From positions 2,604,001-2,668,000 of the forward strand of contig NZ_CP093341.1 in assembly GCF_022637455.1 (NCBI RefSeq): a DNA stretch of 64,000 nucleotides, given 5' to 3'. A program made the translations under genes and the position numbers. Position 1 is the stretch's first letter. Every line of letters begins with the position of its first letter. Shown here piece after piece: positions 28,886-39,864 of the stretch. Below the pieces are notes generated by a model. It made no database searches and was not told the origin of the DNA. It saw only the letters and a list, made by a program, of their open reading frames with translations. This stretch comes from Lysobacter sp. S4-A87. GTDB lineage: Bacteria > Pseudomonadota > Gammaproteobacteria > Xanthomonadales > Xanthomonadaceae.

Positions 28886-29626
28886 ATGAATCCGTCCAGC
28901 TCACATCCCCGTCGCGCCCTCGTCACCGGTGGCAGCGGCGATATCGGCAGTGCGATCTGCCGGCGCCTGGCCGCCGATGGCTGCGAGGTGATCGTCCACG
29001 CCAACCGCAACCTCGAGCGCGCGCAGGAGATAGCCGCTGCGATCGAGGGCGCCGGCGGTCGGGCCGTGGCGGTGTCGTTCGATGTCGCCGACGGCGAGGC
29101 CACCGGCGCGGCGATGGCAGGCCTGCTCGAACACGGCCCGATCCAGATCGTGGTCAACAACGCCGGCATCCACGACGATGCGCCGCTGGCCGGCATGAGC
29201 GACCGGCAGTGGAAGCAGGTCATCGACGTCTCGCTGCACGGCTTCTTCCACGTCACCCAGCCGCTGCTGCTGCCGATGGCGCGCACGCGCTGGGGGCGGG
29301 TGGTGAGCGTGTCGTCGGTGGCGGCGGTGCTGGGCAACCGCGGCCAGACCAACTACGCCGCGGCCAAGGCGGCGCTGCACGGCGCGACCAAGTCGCTGGC
29401 GCGGGAAATGGGCAGCCGCGGCATCACCTGCAATGTCGTCGCCCCGGGCCTGATCGCCGGGCGCCTGGCGGATGCGGCGTTCCCGGCGTCGGCCATCAAG
29501 CAACTGGTGCCGGCGGCCCGCGCCGGCCGGTCCGACGAGGTCGCCGCGCTGGTGGCCTTCCTGTGCTCGGACGCGGCCGGCTACATCAACGGCCAGGTGA
29601 TCGGCATTGACGGTGGAATGACCTGA
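28886..29626 (+). CDS. 3-ketoacyl-ACP reductase (FabG-like, SDR) of the pigment locus
   Basis: NADPH-dependent reduction of beta-ketoacyl-ACP intermediates. The 246-residue short-chain dehydrogenase shows the cofactor loop VTGGSGDIGSAICRRLAADG near residues 12-31, NNAG near 90, the catalytic Ser in VVSVSSVAAVLGN and YAAAK (Tyr/Lys), and a C-terminal GYINGQVIGIDGGM typical of FabG. ATG 28886 (MNPSSSHPRRALVTGG) is chosen; the longer frame would read through the REP hairpin. It is the last biosynthetic gene of the rightward run. Confidence 0.92.
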   Translation: MNPSSSHPRRALVTGGSGDIGSAICRRLAADGCEVIVHANRNLERAQEIAAAIEGAGGRAVAVSFDVADGEATGAAMAGLLEHGPIQIVVNNAGIHDDAPLAGMSDRQWKQVIDVSLHGFFHVTQPLLLPMARTRWGRVVSVSSVAAVLGNRGQTNYAAAKAALHGATKSLAREMGSRGITCNVVAPGLIAGRLADAAFPASAIKQLVPAARAGRSDEVAALVAFLCSDAAGYINGQVIGIDGGMT

Positions 29627-29706
29627 CTGAACGTCAGGAATTTCGCATTGGCCGGCCCGCGCGGCCTGGCGTAGGATCGGCGCATCTTCCAACCCCGGAG
29701 ATCGCC

Positions 29707-30288
29707 ATGCGTCGCGTCCTCCTGTCCCTCGTTCCCCTCCTGCTTGCTGTGCTGGCCGGCTGTTCGTCGACCTCGCAGCTGGTCACCGGCACGCCGCGCA
29801 CGCCGATCGACCCGTCGCAGGTCCGCATCTACTTCACGCCGCCGCCGGGTGGCTACGAAGAGATCGCCCAGCTGGAAACCGCCAGCGGTGGCTTCACCTA
29901 CGGCGAGCAGAACAAGCTCAACGACGTCATCAACAACCTGCGACTCGAGGCCGCCAAGCTCGGCGCCAACGGCGTGCTGTTCGTCGGCAGCGAGAACAGC
30001 TACGGCGGCAGCAGCATCGGCGTCGGTGCCGGTGGCGGCAGCTACGGCGGCTACCGCGGTGGCAGCTTCAGCTCGGGCGGCATCGGCGTGAGCATCTCGC
30101 CGACCAAGAAGTACGCGCACGGCGTGGCGATCTTCGTCGCCAATCCGCCGCCGGAACAGGGTCCGCCGGCGATGCAGCCGCAGCAGGGCGTGCCGCAGCA
30201 GGGCGTGCAGCAGCAAGGTGTGCAGCAGCAGGTCACTCCGCCAAAGGGCACGCCGCCGCAGGGCACGCCGCCGAACGGCAGCAAGTAG
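29707..30288 (+). CDS. Hypothetical lipoprotein with Gly-rich and Gln/Pro-rich tail
   Basis: A 193-residue lipoprotein. The signal peptide ends in the lipobox LAGC (Cys about residue 19, MRRVLLSLVPLLLAVLAGCS). A compact domain of about 80 residues follows, with YEEIAQLETASGGFTYGEQN and VINNLRLEAAKLGANGVLFV. Then comes a Gly/Ser-rich stretch (about 100-125), a short YAHGVAIFVANPP segment and a low-complexity tail of repeated QQGV and TPP units. It lies at the point where the two halves of the pigment locus converge and has its own upstream gap of 80 nt. No link to pigment synthesis can be shown. Unknown function. Confidence 0.75.
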   Translation: MRRVLLSLVPLLLAVLAGCSSTSQLVTGTPRTPIDPSQVRIYFTPPPGGYEEIAQLETASGGFTYGEQNKLNDVINNLRLEAAKLGANGVLFVGSENSYGGSSIGVGAGGGSYGGYRGGSFSSGGIGVSISPTKKYAHGVAIFVANPPPEQGPPAMQPQQGVPQQGVQQQGVQQQVTPPKGTPPQGTPPNGSK

Positions 30289-30296
30289 CCGCGCGT

Positions 30297-31157
30297 CTAC
30301 CGCGTCGCGTCGTCGATCGCGGCAAGCGCCTCGCGGGCGGTCTCGCGCGAAAGCAGCGCTTCACCGTCGTCGATCAGCGGCGGATTGGCGCGGATGCTGC
30401 GGAACATAGCCGGAATGCTGCCGCGGCGGAACACGCCGGCGACGATGTGCGAGGTGATCCGGCTGAAGTCGCGCAGCGGCTTGAAGTGGCTGGCGCGGAA
30501 CTGCTCGTCGCCGTGCACGCTCTGGTAGCGCGATTCGATCGGCACCGACACGCAGCGCGTGCCCAGCTGCTGCGCGGCCGAAATCAGGATCTGCGCCTCG
30601 AACACGAAGTCCTCGCCAGGCGTGTCGGTCAGCGCCGCCACCGCGGCCGGATACAGGCGCTGGCCGCTCTGGCTGTCGGCGATGCCATAACCGGTGCCCC
30701 AGGCGATGCCCCAGTCGGCGAAGCCGTTGGCCAGGCGGCGGTGCAGCGGCTGCTGCGAACGGCGCTGCAGGCGCGCACCGATGACGACATGATCGGGATG
30801 GCGATTGGCGCTGGCGAGCAGGCGCGGGATGTCGCGCGCCAGGTGCTGGCCGTCGCCGTCCATCGTCACGATGGCGCGTGCGCCCATCGTCAGCGCTACC
30901 GCGAAGCCGTGGCGCAGGCTGGCGCCCTTGCCCATGCGCACGGAGTGGCGAAGCACGGTCGCCGGCAGGTCGGCGATGCATTCGCCGGTGCCGTCGTCGG
31001 AACCGTCATCGATGACGATCACGCGCGGGCATTCGGCGAGCGCGCCGCTGACGACCTCGCGGATGCGCAATGCCTCGTTGAGCGCGGGAATGACCACGAC
31101 CAGGTCGTCGCGGGTCAGGCGAGCCGGGCGCGTGGCGATGTGCAGGTCGTCAGCCAT
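30297..31157 (-). CDS. Family 2 glycosyltransferase of the pigment locus
   Basis: A 286-residue GT2-type (DPM1-like) glycosyltransferase. The nucleotide-sugar site VVVIPALNEALRIREVV begins near residue 20. VIVIDDGSDDGTGECI carries the first Asp pair and TMDGDGQH the DXD-type metal motif. GIADSQSGQRLYPAAVAAL and EDFVFEAQILI match the family's acceptor region. Such a gene is found in xanthomonadin-type loci and may glycosylate the lipid or aryl head group. ATG 31157 overlaps the chain-length factor stop by 8 nt, so it belongs to the KS-CLF-GT transcript. Confidence 0.88.
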   Translation of the reverse strand: MADDLHIATRPARLTRDDLVVVIPALNEALRIREVVSGALAECPRVIVIDDGSDDGTGECIADLPATVLRHSVRMGKGASLRHGFAVALTMGARAIVTMDGDGQHLARDIPRLLASANRHPDHVVIGARLQRRSQQPLHRRLANGFADWGIAWGTGYGIADSQSGQRLYPAAVAALTDTPGEDFVFEAQILISAAQQLGTRCVSVPIESRYQSVHGDEQFRASHFKPLRDFSRITSHIVAGVFRRGSIPAMFRSIRANPPLIDDGEALLSRETAREALAAIDDATR

Positions 31158-32007
31158 GCGCGAACTCCAGCAGCGCGCCGGCCACAGGCGCGTCCTCGCT
31201 GGCGGCACCCTGCGCCGGCGTGAGCTCGACCAGCAGGTCGTGGTCGGGGCCGGCGACTAGATGCACGTGACCGTGGCCGCGTGCGAGCAGGTCGAACAGC
31301 GGCAGCATCGGCGCCATGGCATTGGCTGCGGCCAGCGTCGACAACGGTCCGCGGGCGTCGCGACCGCCGCTGCGGGCCGTCAGCTGCACGCGCAGCTGCG
31401 GGCGTCCGGGTGCGGCCTCCCGCGACAGCACCAGCGCACCGCCGAGCAGGCCTTCGCTGGGTGCCATCCGCGCCAGTGGGCCGGCGGCCTGGCCGTCGTA
31501 GGCGACCAGCAGTACCGCCTCGTCGCCGCAGGCCAGCTGCGCCAGTGCATCGAGCAGGCCTTGCGCGAAGCTCGCTTCGCGCGCGCTGATCGCGCTGGCC
31601 GGTGCCATCGCGCCGGTACCGATGGTCCAGTAGCCGGCGGCGGCGTTGTGCACCGAGTTGTGGAAGCGCGTCGGCGACAGCGCCTGCGGATCGCCGGCAA
31701 GCGTCGCGCACATGTAGTCGGTGATGCCCAGGTCGCCGTGGGTCGAGGCGAACACCGACGGCAGCGTGGCCGGATCGCGGCCGGCGTCCTGGCAGGCCGC
31801 CAGGGCGACTTCGAGCGCGACTGCCACGGTATCGGGCGCACGCCGACGCTCGTTGGCGGGCAGCAGCTGCGGCGACGGGCGTGCCGGCGCATCGGCCACG
31901 GGCGTGCCGCCACCGTCGTCGGTGGCGTAGGCGATCGCGGTGCCCCACGAGGGCAATCCGCGCGTCCAGAAACCGATGCCTTCGATGTGGGCCGACAGCG
32001 GCGTCAT
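31150..32007 (-). CDS. Beta-ketoacyl synthase chain-length factor
   Basis: A 285-residue protein of the Ketoacyl-synt_2 / KS-like chain-length factor group. It keeps the thiolase-like N-terminal half: VALEVALAACQDAGRDPATL, VFASTHGDLGITDYMCATL and FHNSVHNAAAGYW, and the region where a ketosynthase would have its active-site Cys lacks one. It should pair with the neighbouring ketosynthase as in type II polyketide synthases and set polyene length. ATG 32007 overlaps the ketosynthase stop by four bases (ATGA), so translation is coupled and stoichiometric. The long frame reaching 32706 is a shadow of the ketosynthase. Confidence 0.88.
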   Translation of the reverse strand: MTPLSAHIEGIGFWTRGLPSWGTAIAYATDDGGGTPVADAPARPSPQLLPANERRRAPDTVAVALEVALAACQDAGRDPATLPSVFASTHGDLGITDYMCATLAGDPQALSPTRFHNSVHNAAAGYWTIGTGAMAPASAISAREASFAQGLLDALAQLACGDEAVLLVAYDGQAAGPLARMAPSEGLLGGALVLSREAAPGRPQLRVQLTARSGGRDARGPLSTLAAANAMAPMLPLFDLLARGHGHVHLVAGPDHDLLVELTPAQGAASEDAPVAGALLEFAHG

Positions 32008-33182
32008 GCGCGACCGAACACCAGCGAGCAGTTGTTGCCGCCGAAACCGAAGGAGTTGTTCATTGCGTATGCGATGTCGACGCGCTGCGGGTGGAAGCGG
32101 ATCTGCGGGCCGCAGGCGGGGTCGGGCGTGGCGCTGTGGAGCGTGCCGGGCAACTCGCCGTGTTCCAGCGCGATCAGCGCGATCACCGATTCGACGATGC
32201 CGGCGGCGCCGAGCGTGTGCCCGGTCCAGCCCTTGGTCGAGCTGGCATGCAGGCTGTCCGGGAACAACCCGGCCACCGCGGCCGCTTCGATCGAATCGTT
32301 GGCGGGCGTGGCGGTGCCATGCAGGTTGAGATAGCCGACGTCGCCGGCGCTGATGCCGGCGCGGGCGAGCGCATCGCGCATGGCCAGCTGCGCGCCCAGG
32401 CCTTCCGGGTGCGGCGACGACATGTGGTGGGCGTCGCTTGACTCGCCATAGCCGCGCAGCTGCAGGCCGCTCTCGCCAGGCTGTGCGCGTTCGAGCACGG
32501 CGAATCCGCCGGCTTCGCCCAGCGACAGGCCGGTGCGTCCGGCGTCGAAGGGCTGGCACGGCCCGCTGGCGACCAGCTGCAGCGAGTTGAAGCCGAACAG
32601 CACGCTGCCGCACAGGGTGTCGACGCCACCGACCAGCGCCGCATCGGCGAGGCCGGCGGCGATCAGTCGCGCGGCCTGGGCGAACACCTTCGCACTCGAC
32701 GAGCACGCCGTGGCCACGGTGACCGCGGGTCCGCGAAGGCCGCTGGCGTGCTGGACGAACTCGCCGAGCGAATGCGGCGTGTGCACGTCGGCGCGCGCCA
32801 GCGCCGGAGGAAATCCACCGTCGACGAGATGGGCGTAGGCATCCTCGGTCGCGCCGATGCTGGACGTCGAAGTACCGACCACGACCGCGATGCGATCGGC
32901 GCCATGGCGTGCGACCAGCGCGGCGATCGCCTCGGGGATGCCGTCCTGGTTCAGCGCCAGCCAGGCAAGGCGGTTGTTGCGCGAATCCCAGCGGCTGAAC
33001 TGCGCCGGCAGCGGCATCTCTTCGAGCCCGTCGACGCGGCCGATCCAGCAGTCCAGTGGCGCCGACCCGAAGTCATTGCGGCGCAGGCCACTGCGCGACT
33101 CGCGCAGCGCCGCCGCCAGTGCCTCGCGACCACGGCCCACGGCGCTGGTCGCGGTGTAGGCGCGGATCGCCAGGGGCGGCAT
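32004..33182 (-). CDS. Beta-ketoacyl-ACP synthase (KS) of the pigment polyketide synthase
   Basis: Decarboxylative condensation that elongates the aryl-polyene chain on the ACP. The protein has 392 residues from ATG 33182. The catalytic Cys is in VATACSSSAKVF, His in LNLHGTATPAND and the second His/Lys region in SSTKGWTGHTLGAAG; NNSFGFGGNN closes the C-terminal half. All three catalytic positions are present. A GTG at 33224 with GAGAG six bases upstream is an alternative start that would add 14 Pro/Ala-rich residues. First gene of the KS-CLF-GT transcript, with TATACT at 33251-33256 upstream. Confidence 0.9.
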   Translation of the reverse strand: MPPLAIRAYTATSAVGRGREALAAALRESRSGLRRNDFGSAPLDCWIGRVDGLEEMPLPAQFSRWDSRNNRLAWLALNQDGIPEAIAALVARHGADRIAVVVGTSTSSIGATEDAYAHLVDGGFPPALARADVHTPHSLGEFVQHASGLRGPAVTVATACSSSAKVFAQAARLIAAGLADAALVGGVDTLCGSVLFGFNSLQLVASGPCQPFDAGRTGLSLGEAGGFAVLERAQPGESGLQLRGYGESSDAHHMSSPHPEGLGAQLAMRDALARAGISAGDVGYLNLHGTATPANDSIEAAAVAGLFPDSLHASSTKGWTGHTLGAAGIVESVIALIALEHGELPGTLHSATPDPACGPQIRFHPQRVDIAYAMNNSFGFGGNNCSLVFGRA

Positions 33183-33250
33183 CGGCACCACAGCGGGACT
33201 GGCAGGACTCGGAGCAGGCGGCACGCGGGACTCTCTTTCCAACAGTGCGC

Positions 33251-33256
33251 AGTATA
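33251..33256 (-). promoter_or_regulatory. Candidate -10 box for the KS-CLF-glycosyltransferase transcript
   Basis: TATACT on the minus strand, with TGG just upstream (extended -10 style). It lies about 27 nt before GTG 33224 and 69 nt before ATG 33182 of the ketosynthase. Confidence 0.45.
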
Positions 33257-33330
33257 GCCAGCGCCCTTGCGGCCTATCCGGCGCGTAAACTGAACGACTT
33301 GTTCCCCGACCGACCACGCGCCCGTTCACA

Positions 33331-34014
33331 GTGACCAGCCGCAGCGCCCACCGACTGGCCCTTTTTGCCGACCGGGACGTCCTCCATGCCATGGCCGTGG
33401 CCGGCGCCGCCTGCCTTTTCAGTGCCGGGCTGGTCTATCTCGGCTACCTGGTCCATGTCCTGCGCGTGGCGCGGCGGGCGTCTTGCCGGCCCCAGCACGG
33501 CAACTGCGTGCTGCTGTTCGGCAAGCATTCACCGCAGGGCCGCATCGACCACGATTTCGAAGCACGCCTGGACCGGGCCGCCTCGCTGTGGAAAAGCAGC
33601 CCGCCGGCGAGCCTGGTGCTGCTCGGTGGCGGCGCGCCGGGCGAGGTCACCGAGGCGGAACTGGCGCGCGCCGGCCTGCGCGCGCGCGGCATGACCGATG
33701 ACACGCCGTTGCTGCTGGAGTCCGATTCGCGCGACACGCTGCAGAACCTGCGCAACGCCAGGACGCTGCTGGGCGAGCGGATGCGCTCGCGCGTGACCCT
33801 GCTGAGCAGCCGCTACCACCTGGCCCGCTGCGCGCTGTTCGCCCGCCAGCTCGGTTTCGATGTCGAATTGTGCGCGGCCGAACCGCACCTGCGCCTGGAC
33901 CCGCGCACCTGGCTGCGCCTGGTCGGGGAGGCCGGATATGTCTGCATGACCGACGTGGGCGCGCGCTGGGCCCGCCTGATCGGGCATCGGCGGATGCTGG
34001 CCCGGGTCAGCTAG
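33331..34014 (+). CDS. DUF218/YdcF-family protein
   Basis: A 227-residue protein with one membrane segment (residues about 20-42, AMAVAGAACLFSAGLVYLGYLV) followed by a DUF218 domain: NCVLLFGKHSPQGRIDHDF, RLDRAASLWKSSPPASLVLLGG, LLLESDSRDTLQNLRNAR and VTLLSSRYHLARCALFARQLG. DUF218 members include SanA, ElyC and YdcF; the latter two bind nucleotides or affect envelope lipid carriers. The start is GTG 33331. It is divergent from the ketosynthase, across a 148-bp region, so it may belong to the pigment locus; this is not proven. Confidence 0.82.
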   Translation: MTSRSAHRLALFADRDVLHAMAVAGAACLFSAGLVYLGYLVHVLRVARRASCRPQHGNCVLLFGKHSPQGRIDHDFEARLDRAASLWKSSPPASLVLLGGGAPGEVTEAELARAGLRARGMTDDTPLLLESDSRDTLQNLRNARTLLGERMRSRVTLLSSRYHLARCALFARQLGFDVELCAAEPHLRLDPRTWLRLVGEAGYVCMTDVGARWARLIGHRRMLARVS

Positions 34015-34034
34015 TCGGGCGTTGAGGCACCGCG

Positions 34035-34067
34035 CCCCGGGTGCGGCCGGGGGCCTTACCCGGGCTA
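34035..34067. repeat. REP-like palindromic element, family 1 (copy 6)
   Basis: CCCCGGGTGCGGCC and the terminal TTACCCGGGCTAC arm, 20 nt after the DUF218 stop. Confidence 0.8.
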
Positions 34068-34093
34068 CGGGGCTGCCCTCACCTGCGCCTGAG

Positions 34094-34117
34094 CCCTCTC
34101 CCGCTGGCGGGAGAGGG
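34094..34117. terminator. Hairpin between convergent DUF218 and DUF885 genes
   Basis: CCCTCTCCCGC and GCGGGAGAGGG are perfect inverted copies separated by two bases. It has no T-run on the plus strand, but lies in the convergent gap and may act as a bidirectional transcript end. A similar hairpin is at 53269-53294. Confidence 0.4.
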
Positions 34118-34136
34118 GTTGGGGTGAGGGCCGCGC

Positions 34137-35960
34137 TTACTTGCTGGCCTTCTGCGCCGGCACGAACACCTCACGCACCGCCTTCGCCAGCAGATCCGGC
34201 GGCAACAGCCCCTGGTCGAGCAGGAAGTTGTTGAAGGCAAGGCGGTCGAACTTGTCGCCCAGCGCCACCTCGGTCTCCATGCGCAGCTCGAGGATGCGCG
34301 TGTAGCCGTAGAAGTAGCTGCCGGCCTGGCCCGGGGCATTGAAGGTGTAGCGGTCCAGCTCCTGCTTGGTCATCGCCTCCGACAGGCCGACCTTCTCGCG
34401 CAGGATCCTGCCCGCGGCTTCGCGGTCGATCAGGCCCAGATTGAGCATCGGGTCGAGCATCGCGCGCGCGGCGCGCATCAGGCGGAACTGCAGCGCGATC
34501 AGCTGCCCGTCGAGCGGCTCGTACGGGACCATCTCGGCTTCGGCATACAGCGCCCAGCCTTCGACGTTGACCGAGTTGAAGGCGAACATCGTGCGCGCCA
34601 GCGAGATGCCGCGCTCGACCATGGCGGTGAACTGCAGCTCATGGCCGGGGCGGCCCTCGTGCGCCGACAGCGTCCAGCGCACTGCATCGAAGTTGAAGTC
34701 GTCGTACGACAGCGCCTTGCCGTCCGGCGTCGGCACCGACACCGGCAGCACGAACTGGCCCTGCTGGCCGGTGTTGCCGATCAGCGGCGCCGGCAGGAAA
34801 TGCGGTGCCGGCTGCGCGGCCGATTCGGCCTCGCTGCCCAGGCGCATCACCATCGGCCGCTGCGGCACATCGACGATGCGCTCCTTGCGGATGATCGGAT
34901 CGATCGCGTCGATGACGGTGCGGTAGCGCGCCTCGAGCTGGTCATTGGGCATGTTCTGCTGCTTGAGCGCGCCGATCACGCCGACGTAGTCGTGCACGTC
35001 GCCGACCTTCAGGCCCTTGTCCTTGGCCACCAGTGGGGCGAGCTGCTGCATCGCCGCGCGGGTTTCCATGAACTCGACCTGGGCGCGGCGGATCAGCAGC
35101 TGCGGATCGATGTCGATGCCGTACTGCTTGAGCTGGTTGGCGTACAGCTCCGCCGGCAGGCGCGTGTCGGTGCGCGCTTCCGGCAGCACGCTGGTTCGCG
35201 CCCACTGGCCGTAGGCCTTGAGCTGCGTGTCCATCGCCGCGAGTGCTTCCTCGGCGCCGGCGACCTTGTACTTGGCGAACAGGTCCTTGATGCCGGCGAC
35301 ATAGGTGTCGACGTTGCCCAGTGCCTGTTCGACTTCAAGCTTCGTCGGCCGCAGCAGCGCCTTGTCGCTGGTGCGTTCCTCGTAGCGCGCACGTGCCAGC
35401 TCGGTGATCGGCGTGGTGCCCGGCGCCTGGCCGACGTAGGCCTTGAGGCGGTCGAGGGCGCGGGCGCGACGTTCCGGCGGCGTCTGGTCGGAGAGCAGTC
35501 CCTGCAGGCCGCTGAAGACCGTCAGCGGTGCATCGGTCCACGGCAGGGTCAGGCGTTCGGTGAGCGCGCTGGTTTCGATGTTCTCGTCGGCGGCCTGGAT
35601 CATGATCGCCAGGTCCTGGCGCACGTTCGGGTCACGCTCGGTGGCGAGCTTGCCCTGCAGCTCGGCCCTGGCCTTGGCGGTGGCGTCGCGGTAGCGCTTG
35701 GCGTTGTCGGGCTTGAGGTCGGCGACGCGGTCGTCGTAGCCCGGCACGCCGAAGAACGACATCTGCTCGGGTGCGAACTCGGCCTGTGCCTTGAGCAGGA
35801 TCTGCGCGTACTCGTTGCTCTTGGTCACCCAGGCCGGCGAGGCCTTGGCGGCAGCGGACTTCGTGGCGGACGTCTTGGCTGCAGGCGTGGCGGCCTGGAG
35901 CAGGGCGGGCGAGCCCGCGGCGAGGGTCAGGGCAATGGCGAGGGTCAGCGGCTTGATCAT
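34137..35960 (-). CDS. DUF885 family secreted metallopeptidase-like protein
   Basis: A 607-residue exported protein. ATG 35960 gives a signal peptide (MIKPLTLAIALTLAAGSPALLQAA); an ATG 33 nt upstream would put 11 residues before it. The mature part is helical, and the DUF885 signature HEGRPGHELQF near residue 450, with EGWALYAEAEMVPYEPLDGQ 25-40 residues later, resembles the HExxxH-type zinc site of carboxypeptidase Taq-like folds. The C-terminal stretch APGQAGSYFYGYTRILELR is also conserved. It probably hydrolyses peptides in the periplasm or outside the cell. Located between two palindrome-rich gaps. Confidence 0.85.
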   Translation of the reverse strand: MIKPLTLAIALTLAAGSPALLQAATPAAKTSATKSAAAKASPAWVTKSNEYAQILLKAQAEFAPEQMSFFGVPGYDDRVADLKPDNAKRYRDATAKARAELQGKLATERDPNVRQDLAIMIQAADENIETSALTERLTLPWTDAPLTVFSGLQGLLSDQTPPERRARALDRLKAYVGQAPGTTPITELARARYEERTSDKALLRPTKLEVEQALGNVDTYVAGIKDLFAKYKVAGAEEALAAMDTQLKAYGQWARTSVLPEARTDTRLPAELYANQLKQYGIDIDPQLLIRRAQVEFMETRAAMQQLAPLVAKDKGLKVGDVHDYVGVIGALKQQNMPNDQLEARYRTVIDAIDPIIRKERIVDVPQRPMVMRLGSEAESAAQPAPHFLPAPLIGNTGQQGQFVLPVSVPTPDGKALSYDDFNFDAVRWTLSAHEGRPGHELQFTAMVERGISLARTMFAFNSVNVEGWALYAEAEMVPYEPLDGQLIALQFRLMRAARAMLDPMLNLGLIDREAAGRILREKVGLSEAMTKQELDRYTFNAPGQAGSYFYGYTRILELRMETEVALGDKFDRLAFNNFLLDQGLLPPDLLAKAVREVFVPAQKASK

Positions 35961-36039
35961 GGCTTCGCGGGCTGGGGACAGTCCGGCGAGCATGGAGGCT
36001 GCGGGGTCTGGCGGCTATACCCCGAAGGTCACGGGGCCT

Positions 36040-36160
36040 GGGCCCCTCCCCCTGCTTGGAGGGGGAGGCTGGAAGGGGGCTGGGTGCGCTCCCGCGCCGG
36101 GGTCCGCGCGCTGCGGCCCACCCCCTGCGAACCCTCCCCTGTCAGCAGGGGAGGGAGCAG
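36040..36160. repeat. C/G-rich hairpin pair between the S9B and DUF885 genes
   Basis: Two hairpins of CCCTCCCC/GGGGAGGG type, near 36043-36075 and 36137-36158, in the gap between two same-strand peptidase genes. Either could end or attenuate the transcript of the S9B gene. Confidence 0.45.
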
Positions 36161-36161
36161 G

Positions 36162-39097
<2,936 letters not shown>

Positions 39098-39249
39098 CGG
39101 TTCACGCCCGGACGATGGGATGTCGGAGTGTAAAGCGGCGGGCGCGGTCAGGGAGCGTGCCGAACGGCCAAAAGGTGCAAGGTCCCGGTTGGCGGCGCCC
39201 GAGGCCGGCCGGTACCCTAGCCGGCCCGAAAACCAACGGCCCACGCCGC

Positions 39250-39858
39250 ATGACGCAGACGTCCGAACGCTCCCTCAATCCCCTTCCGGCCCTGATCTTC
39301 AGCTCGCGATGGATGCAACTGCCGCTTTACCTGGGCCTGATCGTCGCCCAGGGCGTCTACGTCGTGCTGTTCATCAAGGAGCTGTGGCACCTGATGTCGC
39401 ATGCGACGTCGTTCGGCGAGCAGCAGATCATGCTGGCCGTGCTGGGCCTGATCGACGTGGTGATGATCTCCAACCTGCTGGTGATGGTGATCGTCGGCGG
39501 CTACGAGACCTTCGTCTCGCGCCTGCGCCTGGAAGGGCACCCGGACCAGCCGGAGTGGCTGAGTCACGTCAACGCCAGCGTGCTCAAGGTGAAGCTGGCG
39601 ATGGCGATCATCGGCATCTCCTCGATCCACCTGCTCAAGACCTTCATCGCCATCGGCGGCCTCGGTGCCGACCCGGCGATTGCCGCTGCCGCCGCAGCTG
39701 CAGCGACCGACCCCGCGACCAAGGGCATGGTCTACACCGAAGCCGGCGTGATGTGGCAGACGATCATCCACTGCACGTTCATCCTGTCGGCCATCGGCAT
39801 CGCCTACACCGACAAACTGATGGCGCAGTCGGCCAAGCCGCACAAGGCGGCGCACTGA
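39250..39858 (+). CDS. UPF0114 (YqhA) family membrane protein
   Basis: A 202-residue inner-membrane protein of UPF0114 (TIGR00645). Segments lie at residues about 24-45 (YLGLIVAQGVYVVLFI), 60-85 (MLAVLGLIDVVMISNLLVMVIVGGYE), 115-135 and 170-190. VNASVLKVKLAMAIIGISSIHLLKTF is a family signature. An alanine-rich loop with eight consecutive Ala lies near residue 148. ATG 39250 gives the family's usual N-terminus with LIFSSRWMQLPLYLG. No agreed function. Confidence 0.92.
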   Translation: MTQTSERSLNPLPALIFSSRWMQLPLYLGLIVAQGVYVVLFIKELWHLMSHATSFGEQQIMLAVLGLIDVVMISNLLVMVIVGGYETFVSRLRLEGHPDQPEWLSHVNASVLKVKLAMAIIGISSIHLLKTFIAIGGLGADPAIAAAAAAAATDPATKGMVYTEAGVMWQTIIHCTFILSAIGIAYTDKLMAQSAKPHKAAH

Positions 39859-39864
39859 CCGGAA

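Noticed and set aside
31150-32706. 518-residue reading of the chain-length factor
   Set aside because: The first 233 codons lie in another frame of the ketosynthase. ATG 32007 with a 4-nt overlap is the natural start.
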